Source of the DNA: CAIMZW01 sp037133095
Lineage (GTDB): Bacteria > Actinomycetota > Actinomycetes > Nanopelagicales > Nanopelagicaceae
Assembly (NCBI GenBank): GCA_037133095.1
Contig: JBAXOT010000001.1
Span: 1 to 64,000, forward strand
Reading direction: 5' to 3'
Length of the DNA stretch: 64,000 nucleotides
Of this stretch, positions 15,892 through 23,717 are shown in pieces; positions within the stretch are counted from its first letter, which is position 1, and each line of letters begins with the position of its first letter. Under the pieces are notes generated by a model that saw only the letters and a program-made list of their open reading frames with translations, searched no databases and had not been told where the DNA came from. A program made the position numbers and the translations under genes.

Positions 15892-17517
15892 ATGAACAAG
15901 AAGATTTCTATCCTTGCGATAGGCGCTTTAGCTTCCTTGGCATTCACCGCAATGCCTACGGTGGCACGAGCTGCCGATCCAGCATGTGCAACTGTCAGCT
16001 TTGTGACTACCTGCCAAGGGGCAACATCTGATGGTGCCGCATATGTGATGCAGGTACCTGCCAATTTCAATGGCACCTTGATGCTTTACTCCCATGGTTA
16101 TCGCTTACCAGTTGATATTCCGGCAGGAATTCCTATTGTCGGTGGCTACAAAGTTGTGAAACTTCCACAGCAAGCACCTGATGCTGCAGTCGCCGCTTCA
16201 CTACTTGGTAAGGGTTATGGCCTGGCAGGTTCAGCCTTTCCTATTCAAGGATGGAATGCTGATGCTGGCGTAAAGTCCGATGTCGAACTCATCGGGCTCT
16301 TCCGAAAGCAATTCCCTGCCACACTGAAGGTAGCCGCATGGGGTTCATCCCTTGGTGGCTTTATCACCCAAGCACTCGCAGAAGCGCACCCAGAACTGAT
16401 TGATGCCGCGGCTCCTATGTGCCCAGCCATCGGCTCAGTTGAAGCTGAATTAACAATGGCTGGTGATGTCTTGTGGGGGTTGAAAACCTTCTTCGATCCA
16501 TCCATTAAAGGCCACAACTACTCGGCCGGCGCAGCTGGATATGCCGAAGCAATGGGAGACCTCGTCAAGGTCTTCACCGTTCTCGGCAAGATGCAGTCTG
16601 CAATTGCTACCAATATCTGGCCAGACACCTCTGGTCCTGCAGGTCAAGCCCTGGCTGCAATACCACCTCGTTCGGCACTTCTGTTGATTGGTCTCATGGC
16701 TGGCTTGCCAACCCAGAGTCCTCACTTTGATTCGACCACTGGTCCTGGTTCTCCAAACTCATCTGCCTACACCTCATTCGCCTTGGCTGCTAGCCCAGCG
16801 CTCGCGATCTTGGAAAATATTGGCAGTGCAGGAGTACTTGGGGTCATGGCCACTTACGATGTGGAACAACAAGCAGGCGGAGCCGTCATCGATAACTCGG
16901 GTACTGATTATTCAGCTCGCGTTGCCGCCGAATCTGCATCCTTCAATGCAGCGCTCAGCGGAAACACCGCCATCGGTGGCATGTTGGCATTCTTGAACCC
17001 AGCGAACCCAGCAGCTCCTCGATGGACTGCCAGTGCCCCTGCGGTGGCAAAAATGCGCGCTTTGGTCTCTCACACTGGAAAGATCAACGTACCAACAATT
17101 GCACTTGCTGCAGTTTCGGATTCAACGACGCCAGCCGGAAACGTGCAATGGTTGGCCGACAAATACGCCGCTCAGTTTGCCGCCGAAAAGGCTGCAGCGC
17201 TGAAAGAGTTCAAGACGACTCATAGTTACACCGCGCCAAAGAAGAATTTCTTGGCAATTTGGAATCCACCTGCGCAGTCCTATACCAAGTTCACCGCGCT
17301 CGGTGCTCCGATAACCAATACTCCTTCGGCTAATGGAACTGATCACTGCAATTACACCGACGCACAACTCTTGACGGTTGCTGATTTGGTTACCAGCGCA
17401 GCGAGAAGCGGTCAATTGAAATCTGGTGGTCCGTTGACCACTGAGATTCGCAAGGCCGGTGGGCTCTCCATCGATCCAAACTTCAGAGCACCACTTTTGA
17501 AGTTCTATAACGAATAG
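15892..17517 (+). CDS. Secreted alpha/beta hydrolase
   Basis: A 541-residue exported hydrolase. It has a signal peptide (MNKKISILAIG..., cleavage near TVARA) followed by a mature protein with the nucleophile elbow AAWGSSLGGFI (Ser at about residue 153), a candidate aspartate in AVSDSTTP and a candidate catalytic histidine in NGTDHCNYTDAQ near the C-terminus. An oxyanion-type HG pair is seen in LMLYSHGYRLP. ATG 15892 is chosen because GAGGA (15879-15883) precedes it; an upstream ATG at 15877 adds five residues. It appears cotranscribed with the Liv-type binding protein, so its product may be the importer's substrate. The exact substrate (ester or amide) is not recognisable. Confidence 0.8.
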   Translation: MNKKISILAIGALASLAFTAMPTVARAADPACATVSFVTTCQGATSDGAAYVMQVPANFNGTLMLYSHGYRLPVDIPAGIPIVGGYKVVKLPQQAPDAAVAASLLGKGYGLAGSAFPIQGWNADAGVKSDVELIGLFRKQFPATLKVAAWGSSLGGFITQALAEAHPELIDAAAPMCPAIGSVEAELTMAGDVLWGLKTFFDPSIKGHNYSAGAAGYAEAMGDLVKVFTVLGKMQSAIATNIWPDTSGPAGQALAAIPPRSALLLIGLMAGLPTQSPHFDSTTGPGSPNSSAYTSFALAASPALAILENIGSAGVLGVMATYDVEQQAGGAVIDNSGTDYSARVAAESASFNAALSGNTAIGGMLAFLNPANPAAPRWTASAPAVAKMRALVSHTGKINVPTIALAAVSDSTTPAGNVQWLADKYAAQFAAEKAAALKEFKTTHSYTAPKKNFLAIWNPPAQSYTKFTALGAPITNTPSANGTDHCNYTDAQLLTVADLVTSAARSGQLKSGGPLTTEIRKAGGLSIDPNFRAPLLKFYNE

Positions 17518-17549
17518 CAGTACCTAGCAGTACCTAGCAGTACCTAGCA
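17515..17549 (+). repeat. Tandem 10-bp repeat starting at the hydrolase stop codon
   Basis: TAGCAGTACC occurs three times in exact tandem (17515-17524, 17525-17534, 17535-17544) followed by a partial TAGCA. The TAG of the first copy is the stop codon of the hydrolase. A terminator follows 12 bases later. Confidence 0.95.
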
Positions 17550-17561
17550 AAAATCGAATTG

Positions 17562-17591
17562 GCGGGCCTGGAGTCACCAGGCCCGCTTTTT
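17562..17591 (+). terminator. Intrinsic terminator after the hydrolase operon
   Basis: GCGGGCCTGG (17562-17571) and CCAGGCCCGC (17577-17586) form a perfect, GC-rich 10-bp stem with a 5-base loop, followed by TTTTT (17587-17591). This is a textbook Rho-independent terminator for the Liv/hydrolase operon. Confidence 0.93.
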
Positions 17592-17611
17592 CATGCGTTG
17601 ATAAAAGGCAT

Positions 17612-17617
17612 TAACCT
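17612..17617 (+). promoter_or_regulatory. -10 element for leaderless tsaE
   Basis: TAACCT lies exactly 6 bases before the GTG of tsaE, where no Shine-Dalgarno sequence is present. A weak -35 (TTTTCA, 17588-17593, 18-base spacer) overlaps the T-tract of the preceding terminator. The geometry predicts transcription beginning at or next to the start codon. Confidence 0.55.
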
Positions 17618-17623
17618 GCACCT

Positions 17624-18067
17624 GTGCCGATAATTGTGGAAACCCCGGAGGAGATGTTTGCTCTTGGGGAGAGTATTGGTAACCAGCTTCGTGTCGGCGA
17701 TCTATTGGTGTTGAGCGGTCCCTTGGGCGCCGGGAAAACTTTACTTACTCAAGGAATCGGACACGCACTGGGCATTGTCGGAATTACCTCGCCCACATTT
17801 GTTATTTCCCGCATTCATCCAGCGAAAATTCCCCTGGTTCACGTCGACGCTTACCGACTTCAGGGCGACAACACTGCGCTCTTTGATGATCTAGATCTGG
17901 ACTCGCTCCTCGAGAGCAGCGTTGTCGTTGTCGAATGGGGAGAAGGTTTAGCAGAAAGAATTTCGAATGAGTATCTCGAACTTCAGATTGATATTGAATC
18001 CAAGACGGATAAGCGCCGAGTTAAATCGGTATCTCACGGCTTGCGGTGGGTTGAGTTCTCGTTATGA
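17624..18067 (+). CDS. tsaE: tRNA threonylcarbamoyladenosine biosynthesis ATPase TsaE
   Basis: TsaE is the ATPase that powers cycles of the TsaBD complex making t6A37 in ANN-decoding tRNAs. The 147-residue protein has Walker A GPLGAGKTLLTQG, SPTFVISR, HVDAYRL and the conserved VVEWGEGL. The start is GTG at 17624 without a ribosome binding site but with a TANNNT element 6 bases upstream, so the mRNA is probably leaderless. It overlaps tsaB-rimI by 4 bases. Confidence 0.95.
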   Translation: MPIIVETPEEMFALGESIGNQLRVGDLLVLSGPLGAGKTLLTQGIGHALGIVGITSPTFVISRIHPAKIPLVHVDAYRLQGDNTALFDDLDLDSLLESSVVVVEWGEGLAERISNEYLELQIDIESKTDKRRVKSVSHGLRWVEFSL

Positions 18068-19086
18068 CAATCTCCCTCGCGCTGGACACCTCAACATCAC
18101 GAACTTCCGTTGCAGTGATTGAGGATGGCCTCGTCTTGCGCACCAAATTTCATGATGATGCTTTAGGTCATGGGGAAGTTCTCCCGCGATTGGTTGCTGA
18201 AGTAATTGTTGGTTTAGAAATTGATGAAGTGATCATCGGAATGGGTCCGGGACCCTTCACAGGATTGCGAGTTGCAATCTCCTTTGGCCAGGCTTTTGCA
18301 TTTGCGCGCAATATTCCATGGATAGGCATCTGCTCCCTCGACGCGATCGCATATGGAATTTCGGATGCTGAATTTATCGTGGCAACTGACGCCAGGCGAA
18401 AAGAAGTGTTTTGGGCTAGGTATGTTCATGGCAAGCGTGAAGGAACCGTTCGCGTGGGTTCCCCGCTTACTCTTCGAAATGTGGACGTCGCAAAATATGG
18501 CGAAGGGTCTGCGAAGTACGCTCTTACTACAGATATCGAACATCTCTACCCTGATGCCGGGGTCATGACGAATCTGATTGATCTGCACAACCGAGTTCTC
18601 CTTCCGATGTACATAAGAAGACCTGATGCATTTGTTGCGCCAGTTAATGTGAAATTCCGTGCCATGAATGCAATGGACTTAGTTTCCATTTATGACATTG
18701 AGAAGCGCGCCTATAAACATGATCCTTGGTCCCTAGGGCAGTTAAAAGAGGAGCTGGCAGCATCGAACCGCTGGTATTTTGTCGCAGAGTTTCACGGCGA
18801 AGTCGTTGGATACGTTGGTGGGCTCACGGTTGATTCGATCACCGATGTTCTTACTCTGACTGTGGATCCGAAACATCGTCGCAAAGGTATTGCGCGGGAG
18901 TTACTGCGCCGATTAATCGATTGGTCGCGTACTAAAGATGCGATTGCGATGATGCTGGAAATGCGGGTAGGAAATGTTGAGGCCTTGCCACTTTATGAGG
19001 CATTTGGTTTTGTGGAAATCGCCGAGCGCAGCAATTACTACGGCCCCGGTATTGATGCCGTAGTGATGCGTAAGGAGTTGCAATGA
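18064..19086 (+). CDS. tsaB-rimI: Fused TsaB / RimI-type N-acetyltransferase
   Basis: A 340-residue two-domain protein. Residues 1 to about 195 are TsaB, the regulatory partner of TsaD in t6A synthesis (SLALDTSTSRTSVAV at the start, then GMGPGPFTGLRVAISFGQAF). Residues about 198-340 are a GNAT acetyltransferase resembling RimI, with the acetyl-CoA pyrophosphate loop VDPKHRRKGIARELLRRL and the VGNVEALPLYEAFGFVEI segment. RimI acetylates the N-terminus of ribosomal protein S18 and related proteins. In most bacteria these are separate adjacent genes; here there is one uninterrupted frame. It overlaps tsaD by 4 bases. Confidence 0.93.
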   Translation: MTISLALDTSTSRTSVAVIEDGLVLRTKFHDDALGHGEVLPRLVAEVIVGLEIDEVIIGMGPGPFTGLRVAISFGQAFAFARNIPWIGICSLDAIAYGISDAEFIVATDARRKEVFWARYVHGKREGTVRVGSPLTLRNVDVAKYGEGSAKYALTTDIEHLYPDAGVMTNLIDLHNRVLLPMYIRRPDAFVAPVNVKFRAMNAMDLVSIYDIEKRAYKHDPWSLGQLKEELAASNRWYFVAEFHGEVVGYVGGLTVDSITDVLTLTVDPKHRRKGIARELLRRLIDWSRTKDAIAMMLEMRVGNVEALPLYEAFGFVEIAERSNYYGPGIDAVVMRKELQ

Positions 19087-20120
19087 GCACCGAGCCCTTG
19101 GTGTTGGGGATCGAAACTTCCTGTGATGAGACCGCCGTGGGCATTGTCCGAGGTCGCACCTTGCTCGCAAATGTGATTGCCTCGAGTGTCGATGAGCATG
19201 CCCGATTCGGTGGCGTAGTTCCAGAAATCGCGAGTCGGGCTCATTTAGAAGCGATGCCCAATGTCATTCAAGAAGCCCTGTTCAAAGCCGAGATCAATAT
19301 TCGCGATGTTGATGCCTTTGCGGTCACGGCAGGCCCAGGTCTCATCGGCGCATTGGTCGTCGGCGTGAGCGCTGCTTCGGGTTTGGCAATCGCCTTGGAC
19401 AAGCCGCTGTATGGCGTTAATCATCTCTCAGCGCACATCGCGGTGGATGCGTTGAATTCAACCCACGATTTAGAACCAGCCATCGCGTTACTCGTCAGTG
19501 GCGGGCACAGCTCGCTATTGGAAATTATTGATTTAACCTCTCAGGTAAAGATCTTGGGCTCGACATTGGATGATGCGGCAGGGGAGGCCTTCGACAAGAT
19601 CGCCCGGCTGCTGGAACTTGATTTCCCAGGTGGTCCGGCGATTGACCGGCTGGCTCAGAGTGGCGATGCCAACGCCATTGATTTTCCTCGGGGGCTAACC
19701 GCGGCAAAAGATCAATCGGCCCACGAGTTCGATTTCTCTTTCTCGGGGCTCAAAACGGCAGTATCTAGGTATCTACAATCAACTCCGCTTGCGCTCAAGG
19801 CCGACGTGGCAGCCTCCTTTCAAGAGGCGATCGTCGACGTCTTGCTGCGAAAGGCGCTCGCAGCCTGCTCGGCAACCGGAATCGAGACTCTGGTGATTGC
19901 CGGTGGGGTTGCGGCTAACTCACGACTGCGCCAGCAGGCTCAGGAACGTGCGACCGCCGCTGGAATTCGACTGCGAACCCCGCCAGGCTTGCTCTGTACC
20001 GATAATGGCGCGATGGTGGCGGCGCTGGGCTCACTCGCCGTCAGTCGCGCAATCGCCCCGTCCCCCGTCGGGCTTGCCGCCGACTCCAGCTCCGGGATGG
20101 AACGGGTAATTTGGCGTTAA
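19083..20120 (+). CDS. tsaD: tRNA N6-adenosine threonylcarbamoyltransferase
   Basis: TsaD transfers threonylcarbamoyl from TC-AMP to A37 of tRNA. The 345-residue protein starts with LVLGIETSCDETAVGIV and contains the metal-binding HxxxH in GVNHLSAHIAVD, the ATP-binding SGGHSSLLE and the late VIAGGVAANSRLR. It completes a tsaE, tsaB-rimI, tsaD unit; only tsaC is elsewhere. A 148-base regulatory gap separates it from groES. Confidence 0.97.
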   Translation: MSTEPLVLGIETSCDETAVGIVRGRTLLANVIASSVDEHARFGGVVPEIASRAHLEAMPNVIQEALFKAEINIRDVDAFAVTAGPGLIGALVVGVSAASGLAIALDKPLYGVNHLSAHIAVDALNSTHDLEPAIALLVSGGHSSLLEIIDLTSQVKILGSTLDDAAGEAFDKIARLLELDFPGGPAIDRLAQSGDANAIDFPRGLTAAKDQSAHEFDFSFSGLKTAVSRYLQSTPLALKADVAASFQEAIVDVLLRKALAACSATGIETLVIAGGVAANSRLRQQAQERATAAGIRLRTPPGLLCTDNGAMVAALGSLAVSRAIAPSPVGLAADSSSGMERVIWR

Positions 20121-20128
20121 ATTCCAAA

Positions 20129-20190
20129 TTGACCGAGGGTGGGACCCCCCTTTAGAGTTGGCGTTAGCACTCTCGCCCTTAGTCTGCTAA
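20129..20190 (+). promoter_or_regulatory. groESL promoter with CIRCE operator
   Basis: A candidate -35 TTGACC (20129-20134) and -10 TAGAGT (20153-20158) are 18 bases apart. Immediately downstream is TTAGCACTC (20164-20172), 9 bases, then GTCTGCTAA (20182-20190). This matches the CIRCE operator TTAGCACTC-N9-GAGTGCTAA at 9/9 and 7/9 positions. CIRCE is bound by the heat-shock repressor HrcA, so groESL is predicted to be HrcA-repressed and heat-inducible. No HspR-type operator was recognised by eye. Confidence 0.88.
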
Positions 20191-20268
20191 CCGCAGACGA
20201 GGTGGCAGATGAAGTGATAGAGGTATCCGAATAAGTGAAGAAACCACGAGAATAGAAGGAGCGCACAC

Positions 20269-20565
20269 ATGGCCGTTGCCATTAAGCCACTTGAAGATCG
20301 CATTGTCGTCAAGACCAATGAGGCCGAGCAGACCACCGCATCAGGTTTAGTTATCCCTGATACCGCTAAGGAAAAGCCACAGGAAGGTACCGTCATCGCC
20401 GTCGGTCCAGGTCGCTTTGATGATGGCGTTCGCACTCCGATGGATGTCAAAGTTGGAGATGTCGTTCTTTACAGCAAGTACGGCGGAACTGAAGTTAAGT
20501 ACAACAATGAGGAATACCTAGTTCTCTCAGCTCGCGATGTACTCGCGATCATTGAGAAGGCCTAA
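20269..20565 (+). CDS. groES: Co-chaperonin GroES
   Basis: GroES caps the GroEL cavity during ATP-driven protein folding. The 98-residue protein has IKPLEDRIVVKTNEAEQTTASG at the N-terminus, the mobile loop region and the terminal VLSARDVLAIIEKA. AGAAGGAG lies before the ATG. The 5' UTR of about 80-100 bases follows the CIRCE operator. groEL follows after 5 bases. Confidence 0.98.
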   Translation: MAVAIKPLEDRIVVKTNEAEQTTASGLVIPDTAKEKPQEGTVIAVGPGRFDDGVRTPMDVKVGDVVLYSKYGGTEVKYNNEEYLVLSARDVLAIIEKA

Positions 20566-20570
20566 CCCAT

Positions 20571-22208
20571 ATGGGCAAGAGCCTGCAATTTGATGAGAGC
20601 GCACGTCGCGCGATGGAACGCGGTGTCAACATTCTTGCTGACACTGTCAAAGTAACTCTGGGACCTAAGGGTCGAAATGTTGTTATCGCAAAATCTTTTG
20701 GTGCCCCATTGATTACCAATGATGGCGTCACCATTGCTAAGGAGATTGAACTCTCTGATCCTGCCGAAAACATGGGTGCTCAACTCGTCAAGCAAGTTGC
20801 CGAGAAGACCAACGATGTTGCAGGCGATGGCACCACCACCGCAACCGTTCTTGCTCAAGCCATGGTTAAAGAAGGTCTGCGCAACCTTGCAGCCGGCGCG
20901 CAACCAATGGATCTCAAGGCGGGCATCGAAGCCGCAGTTGCCGCAATTACTGCTGAACTTCGTAAGAACTCCACCGCCGTCACCGGCAAGGATCAAATTG
21001 CAGACGTGGCCACCATCTCGGCTCAGGATCGCGCTATTGGTGATCTCATTGCCGAAGCAATGGATAAGGTCGGCAAAGATGGCGTTATCACTGTTGAAGA
21101 ATCATCAACAACTGGTTTGGAATTAGATTTCACCGAGGGAATGCAATTCGATAAGGGTTACATTTCACCTTACTTTGTCACTGATTCAGATCGCATGGAG
21201 ACCGTCCTAGAGGATGCATACGTTTTAATTTCGGGTGGAAAAATCTCTGCCTTGAATGAAATCTTGCCAATTCTAGAAAAGGTCGCCCAAGCAAATAAGC
21301 CATTGTTGATTATCGCCGAAGATGTTGATGGTGAAGCTCTCTCCACCTTGGTCGTCAATCGCATGCGAGGTACTTTCACCTCGGCCGCGGTTAAGGCACC
21401 TGGATTTGGTGATCGTCGTAAAGCAATGCTGCAAGACATCGCGATCCTTACTGGTGGTCAAGTAATTACCGCTGAAGTTGGATTAAAGCTCGAGCAAGTA
21501 ACCATCGATCTTCTCGGTCGTGCTCGTCGCGTTGTTATTACCAAAGACACCACAACCATTGTTGATGGCGGCGGCGACAAAGATCTTGTTGTGGCCCGCG
21601 TTAATGAAATCCGAAATGAAATCGAATCCACCGATTCCGATTGGGATCGCGAAAAACTCCAAGAGCGCGTGGCAAAACTCGCTGGTGGCGTTTGTGTGAT
21701 CAAAGTTGGCGCCCATACTGAAGTTGAACTCAAAGAGAAGAAGCATCGCTTGGAAGATGCAATCTCTGCGACTCGCGCTGCAGTAGAAGAGGGCATTGTG
21801 GTCGGTGGCGGAGCCGCTTTGGTTCATGCCGCAGCCGCGCTTGAAGGCGACTTGGGTTACGAGGGTGATGCTGCAGTCGGCGTTCGACTGGTTCGAAAGG
21901 CCTGCGATGAGCCGCTACGTTGGATTGCAGAGAACGCTGGACAAGAGGGCTACGTTGTAGTCGCGAAGGTCCGCACGCTCTCTGCCAATGAGGGTTATAA
22001 CGCTGGAACTGAGGAATATAGCGATCTCGTTAAAGATGGCGTTATTGATCCAGTAAAAGTCACTCGCTCTGCCTTGGCTAATGCGGCCTCGATTGCTGCA
22101 ATGTTCATTACTACTGAAGCTCTTGTCTACGAGACACCTGCGGAACAAAAAGAAGAAGCACAATCTGGTCATGGCCACAGCCACGGACCTGGTGGACATA
22201 ACCACTAA
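20571..22208 (+). CDS. groEL: Chaperonin GroEL with histidine-rich tail
   Basis: The 60-kDa chaperonin subunit, 545 residues, forms the double-ring folding chamber. Conserved landmarks include VTLGPKGRNVVIAKSFG, the ATP-site VAGDGTTTATVLAQ and KAPGFGDRRKAML. The C-terminus ends in a histidine-rich run (SGHGHSHGPGGHNH) instead of the GGM repeat of E. coli. In mycobacteria such His tails mark GroEL1, which lies next to groES, as here, while GroEL2 keeps the Gly-Met tail. Whether this genome has a second groEL elsewhere is not visible. A strong terminator follows. Confidence 0.98.
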   Translation: MGKSLQFDESARRAMERGVNILADTVKVTLGPKGRNVVIAKSFGAPLITNDGVTIAKEIELSDPAENMGAQLVKQVAEKTNDVAGDGTTTATVLAQAMVKEGLRNLAAGAQPMDLKAGIEAAVAAITAELRKNSTAVTGKDQIADVATISAQDRAIGDLIAEAMDKVGKDGVITVEESSTTGLELDFTEGMQFDKGYISPYFVTDSDRMETVLEDAYVLISGGKISALNEILPILEKVAQANKPLLIIAEDVDGEALSTLVVNRMRGTFTSAAVKAPGFGDRRKAMLQDIAILTGGQVITAEVGLKLEQVTIDLLGRARRVVITKDTTTIVDGGGDKDLVVARVNEIRNEIESTDSDWDREKLQERVAKLAGGVCVIKVGAHTEVELKEKKHRLEDAISATRAAVEEGIVVGGGAALVHAAAALEGDLGYEGDAAVGVRLVRKACDEPLRWIAENAGQEGYVVVAKVRTLSANEGYNAGTEEYSDLVKDGVIDPVKVTRSALANAASIAAMFITTEALVYETPAEQKEEAQSGHGHSHGPGGHNH

Positions 22209-22222
22209 CTTCTGTTTCTTAC

Positions 22223-22249
22223 AAAAAGGCACCTTCGGGTGCCTTTTTT
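22223..22249 (+). terminator. Intrinsic terminator after groEL
   Basis: AAAAAGGCACC (22223-22233) pairs with GGTGCCTTTTT (22238-22248) around a TTCG tetraloop, with a run of six T at the 3' side. This is a canonical terminator that also has an A-tract on the other side. Confidence 0.95.
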
Positions 22250-22303
22250 GTTGCATGAAGTTGTGGTGTACCAGAGAGCCTCGCGCCAGTGGTTTAATTG
22301 AGC

Positions 22304-23062
22304 GTGGCCGATGAGTTGATGACCTTATGTATTGACTGCGGTGGTCTGAGCATTAAAGCTTCGGTCTTGGATAGCGCTGGCACGATGCATGCCCAGCCTT
22401 TACAAATTCCAACCCCTTATCCACTTTCCCCGTTGCGGCTTCTCGAACTCTTTGAGCAGATAGCCGATCAACTCCCACACTTTCAGCGGATCACAGTTGG
22501 TATGCCAGGCATGATTCGCCATGGCGTGGTGGTTCATACCCCGCATTACATCAACGTGAAGGGCCCGCGAACGAGGCCGTTGCCGGAGTTGGTAGACCAA
22601 TGGCGTGGATTTGATTTAGCCCAAGCCGTCAAAGCCAGATTTAGCGTTCCTACTCTTGTTCTCAATGATGCTGAAGTGCACGGCGCTGGTGTCGTTGCTG
22701 GTTCAGGGCTGGAGATTGTTTTTACCTTAGGAACAGGTTTGGGTTTTGCGATGTTCGATGGTGGAAAATTGGCACCGCATATTGAGCTCTCACATGCCCC
22801 GGTTCGTCGATCGACAAGTTATGACACGTGGATTGGCGAACACGAGCGAAGGCGCCTGGGCGATGCATTTTGGTCGCGCCGCATCAGGACGATGGTGGCT
22901 GATCTTCGCCCGGTCTTTCATTGGGATCGTCTATATATTGGTGGCGGAAACTCTCGGCGAATTAAAAGCGAAGTTCTCGAACTACTTGGCGAAGATGTCG
23001 TTATTGTTCCTAACAGCGCCGGAATTGTCGGGGGAGTGAGATCGTGGAATCTATATACGTGA
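22304..23062 (+). CDS. ROK-family sugar kinase-like protein
   Basis: A 252-residue protein of the ROK/actin-like ATPase superfamily. Phosphate-binding elements are visible as CIDCGGLSIKASVLD near the N-terminus, ITVGMPGMIRHG, the catalytic-aspartate region VLNDAEVHGAG and FTLGTGLGFAMFDGGKL. It lacks the CxCGxxGC zinc site of many ROK kinases and resembles the polyphosphate glucokinase branch, but the catalytic identity was not proven. Candidate starts are TTG 22298, GTG 22304 and ATG 22319; GTG 22304 is preferred because TTTAAT (22293-22298) lies 5 bases upstream, compatible with a leaderless mRNA. A zinc-ribbon gene follows after 7 bases. Confidence 0.75.
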   Translation: MADELMTLCIDCGGLSIKASVLDSAGTMHAQPLQIPTPYPLSPLRLLELFEQIADQLPHFQRITVGMPGMIRHGVVVHTPHYINVKGPRTRPLPELVDQWRGFDLAQAVKARFSVPTLVLNDAEVHGAGVVAGSGLEIVFTLGTGLGFAMFDGGKLAPHIELSHAPVRRSTSYDTWIGEHERRRLGDAFWSRRIRTMVADLRPVFHWDRLYIGGGNSRRIKSEVLELLGEDVVIVPNSAGIVGGVRSWNLYT

Positions 23063-23069
23063 GGCGCCC

Positions 23070-23336
23070 ATGAGTGATGGAAGTTGGGCTTGTCTTAATT
23101 GCGGCAGTGCCATGCGCTCTGATCAACTCACCTGCACTATTTGCGGCAAGAAATATAAGTTGGATGCCAGTTTTACACATATGGAATATGCCGAGCCACC
23201 CTTAGAAAAATGGGCAGAGGAGCTCAAAGTCGAACGCTCCTTTTCGGCCGAGAGTATGGCGGAGGTGCTGGAGGAGAGTCGACAACGAATGAAGAAAACG
23301 AAACGGTCAGGGAAGAAGCGTTTCGGGATTTTTTAG
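23070..23336 (+). CDS. Small zinc-ribbon protein of unknown function
   Basis: An 88-residue protein with two CxxC knuckles (Cys8/Cys11 and Cys22/Cys25) separated by 10 residues, which forms a plausible zinc ribbon. The rest is charged and probably helical, ending in a very basic KKTKRSGKKRFGIF. Such small ribbons bind nucleic acid or protein partners; no specific family is recognised. ATG 23070 is preceded by GAGG (23061-23064) that overlaps the ROK stop, so it is likely cotranscribed with the ROK gene. It converges with whiB. Confidence 0.65.
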   Translation: MSDGSWACLNCGSAMRSDQLTCTICGKKYKLDASFTHMEYAEPPLEKWAEELKVERSFSAESMAEVLEESRQRMKKTKRSGKKRFGIF

Positions 23337-23357
23337 TGCGCGGTTCTGATAGGGCTA

Positions 23358-23660
23358 TTACGAGGCAGTGCCAAAAAGTGGTGAGTTATGGACACCAATG
23401 AGGGCGAGACGATCATCCTCTGAAAGACCACCCCAGATGCCATATGGCTCTTGGACGGCTAGGGCGTGATTGCGACAGGCCTGAATAACGGGGCAACTGC
23501 TGCAGACAGCCTTGGCCGCGTTCTCGCGGTTTCGGCGGCGGGGACCTCGTTCGCCGTCAGGATGAAAGAACATCTCGGTGGGCAAATCTCGACAGGAGCC
23601 ACTTTGTTGCCATTCCCAAACGGAGGCAACTGGCTTTGGCAAGCGGGAAATTTCGGTCAT
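23358..23660 (-). CDS. WhiB-family iron-sulfur transcription factor
   Basis: WhiB-like proteins are actinobacteria-specific regulators that bind a [4Fe-4S] cluster and the principal sigma factor. This 100-residue protein has the four conserved cysteines (Cys23, Cys53, Cys56, Cys62; spacing CxxC-x5-C) and the GIWGG turn at about 74-78, with FFHPDGERGP between. The basic DNA-binding tail after GIWGG is short (about 20 residues, weakly basic), so DNA contact may depend on sigma. No Shine-Dalgarno sequence precedes the ATG; TAGGCT lies 6 bases upstream, which suggests a leaderless mRNA. It is divergent from a MerR/B12-type regulator across a 100-base gap. The WhiB subclass was not determined. Confidence 0.94.
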   Translation of the reverse strand: MTEISRLPKPVASVWEWQQSGSCRDLPTEMFFHPDGERGPRRRNRENAAKAVCSSCPVIQACRNHALAVQEPYGIWGGLSEDDRLALIGVHNSPLFGTAS

Positions 23661-23666
23661 GGCAGG

Positions 23667-23672
23667 AGCCTA
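23667..23672 (-). promoter_or_regulatory. -10 element for leaderless whiB
   Basis: On the minus strand TAGGCT is followed by exactly 6 bases and the ATG of whiB. There is no ribosome binding site in between. This matches the same arrangement at tsaE, guaB, folD and punA. Confidence 0.5.
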
Positions 23673-23717
23673 CAATCGCTTCGAAAGTTGTTCAAGTGGC
23701 TGCCACGTCTGCTTGCT

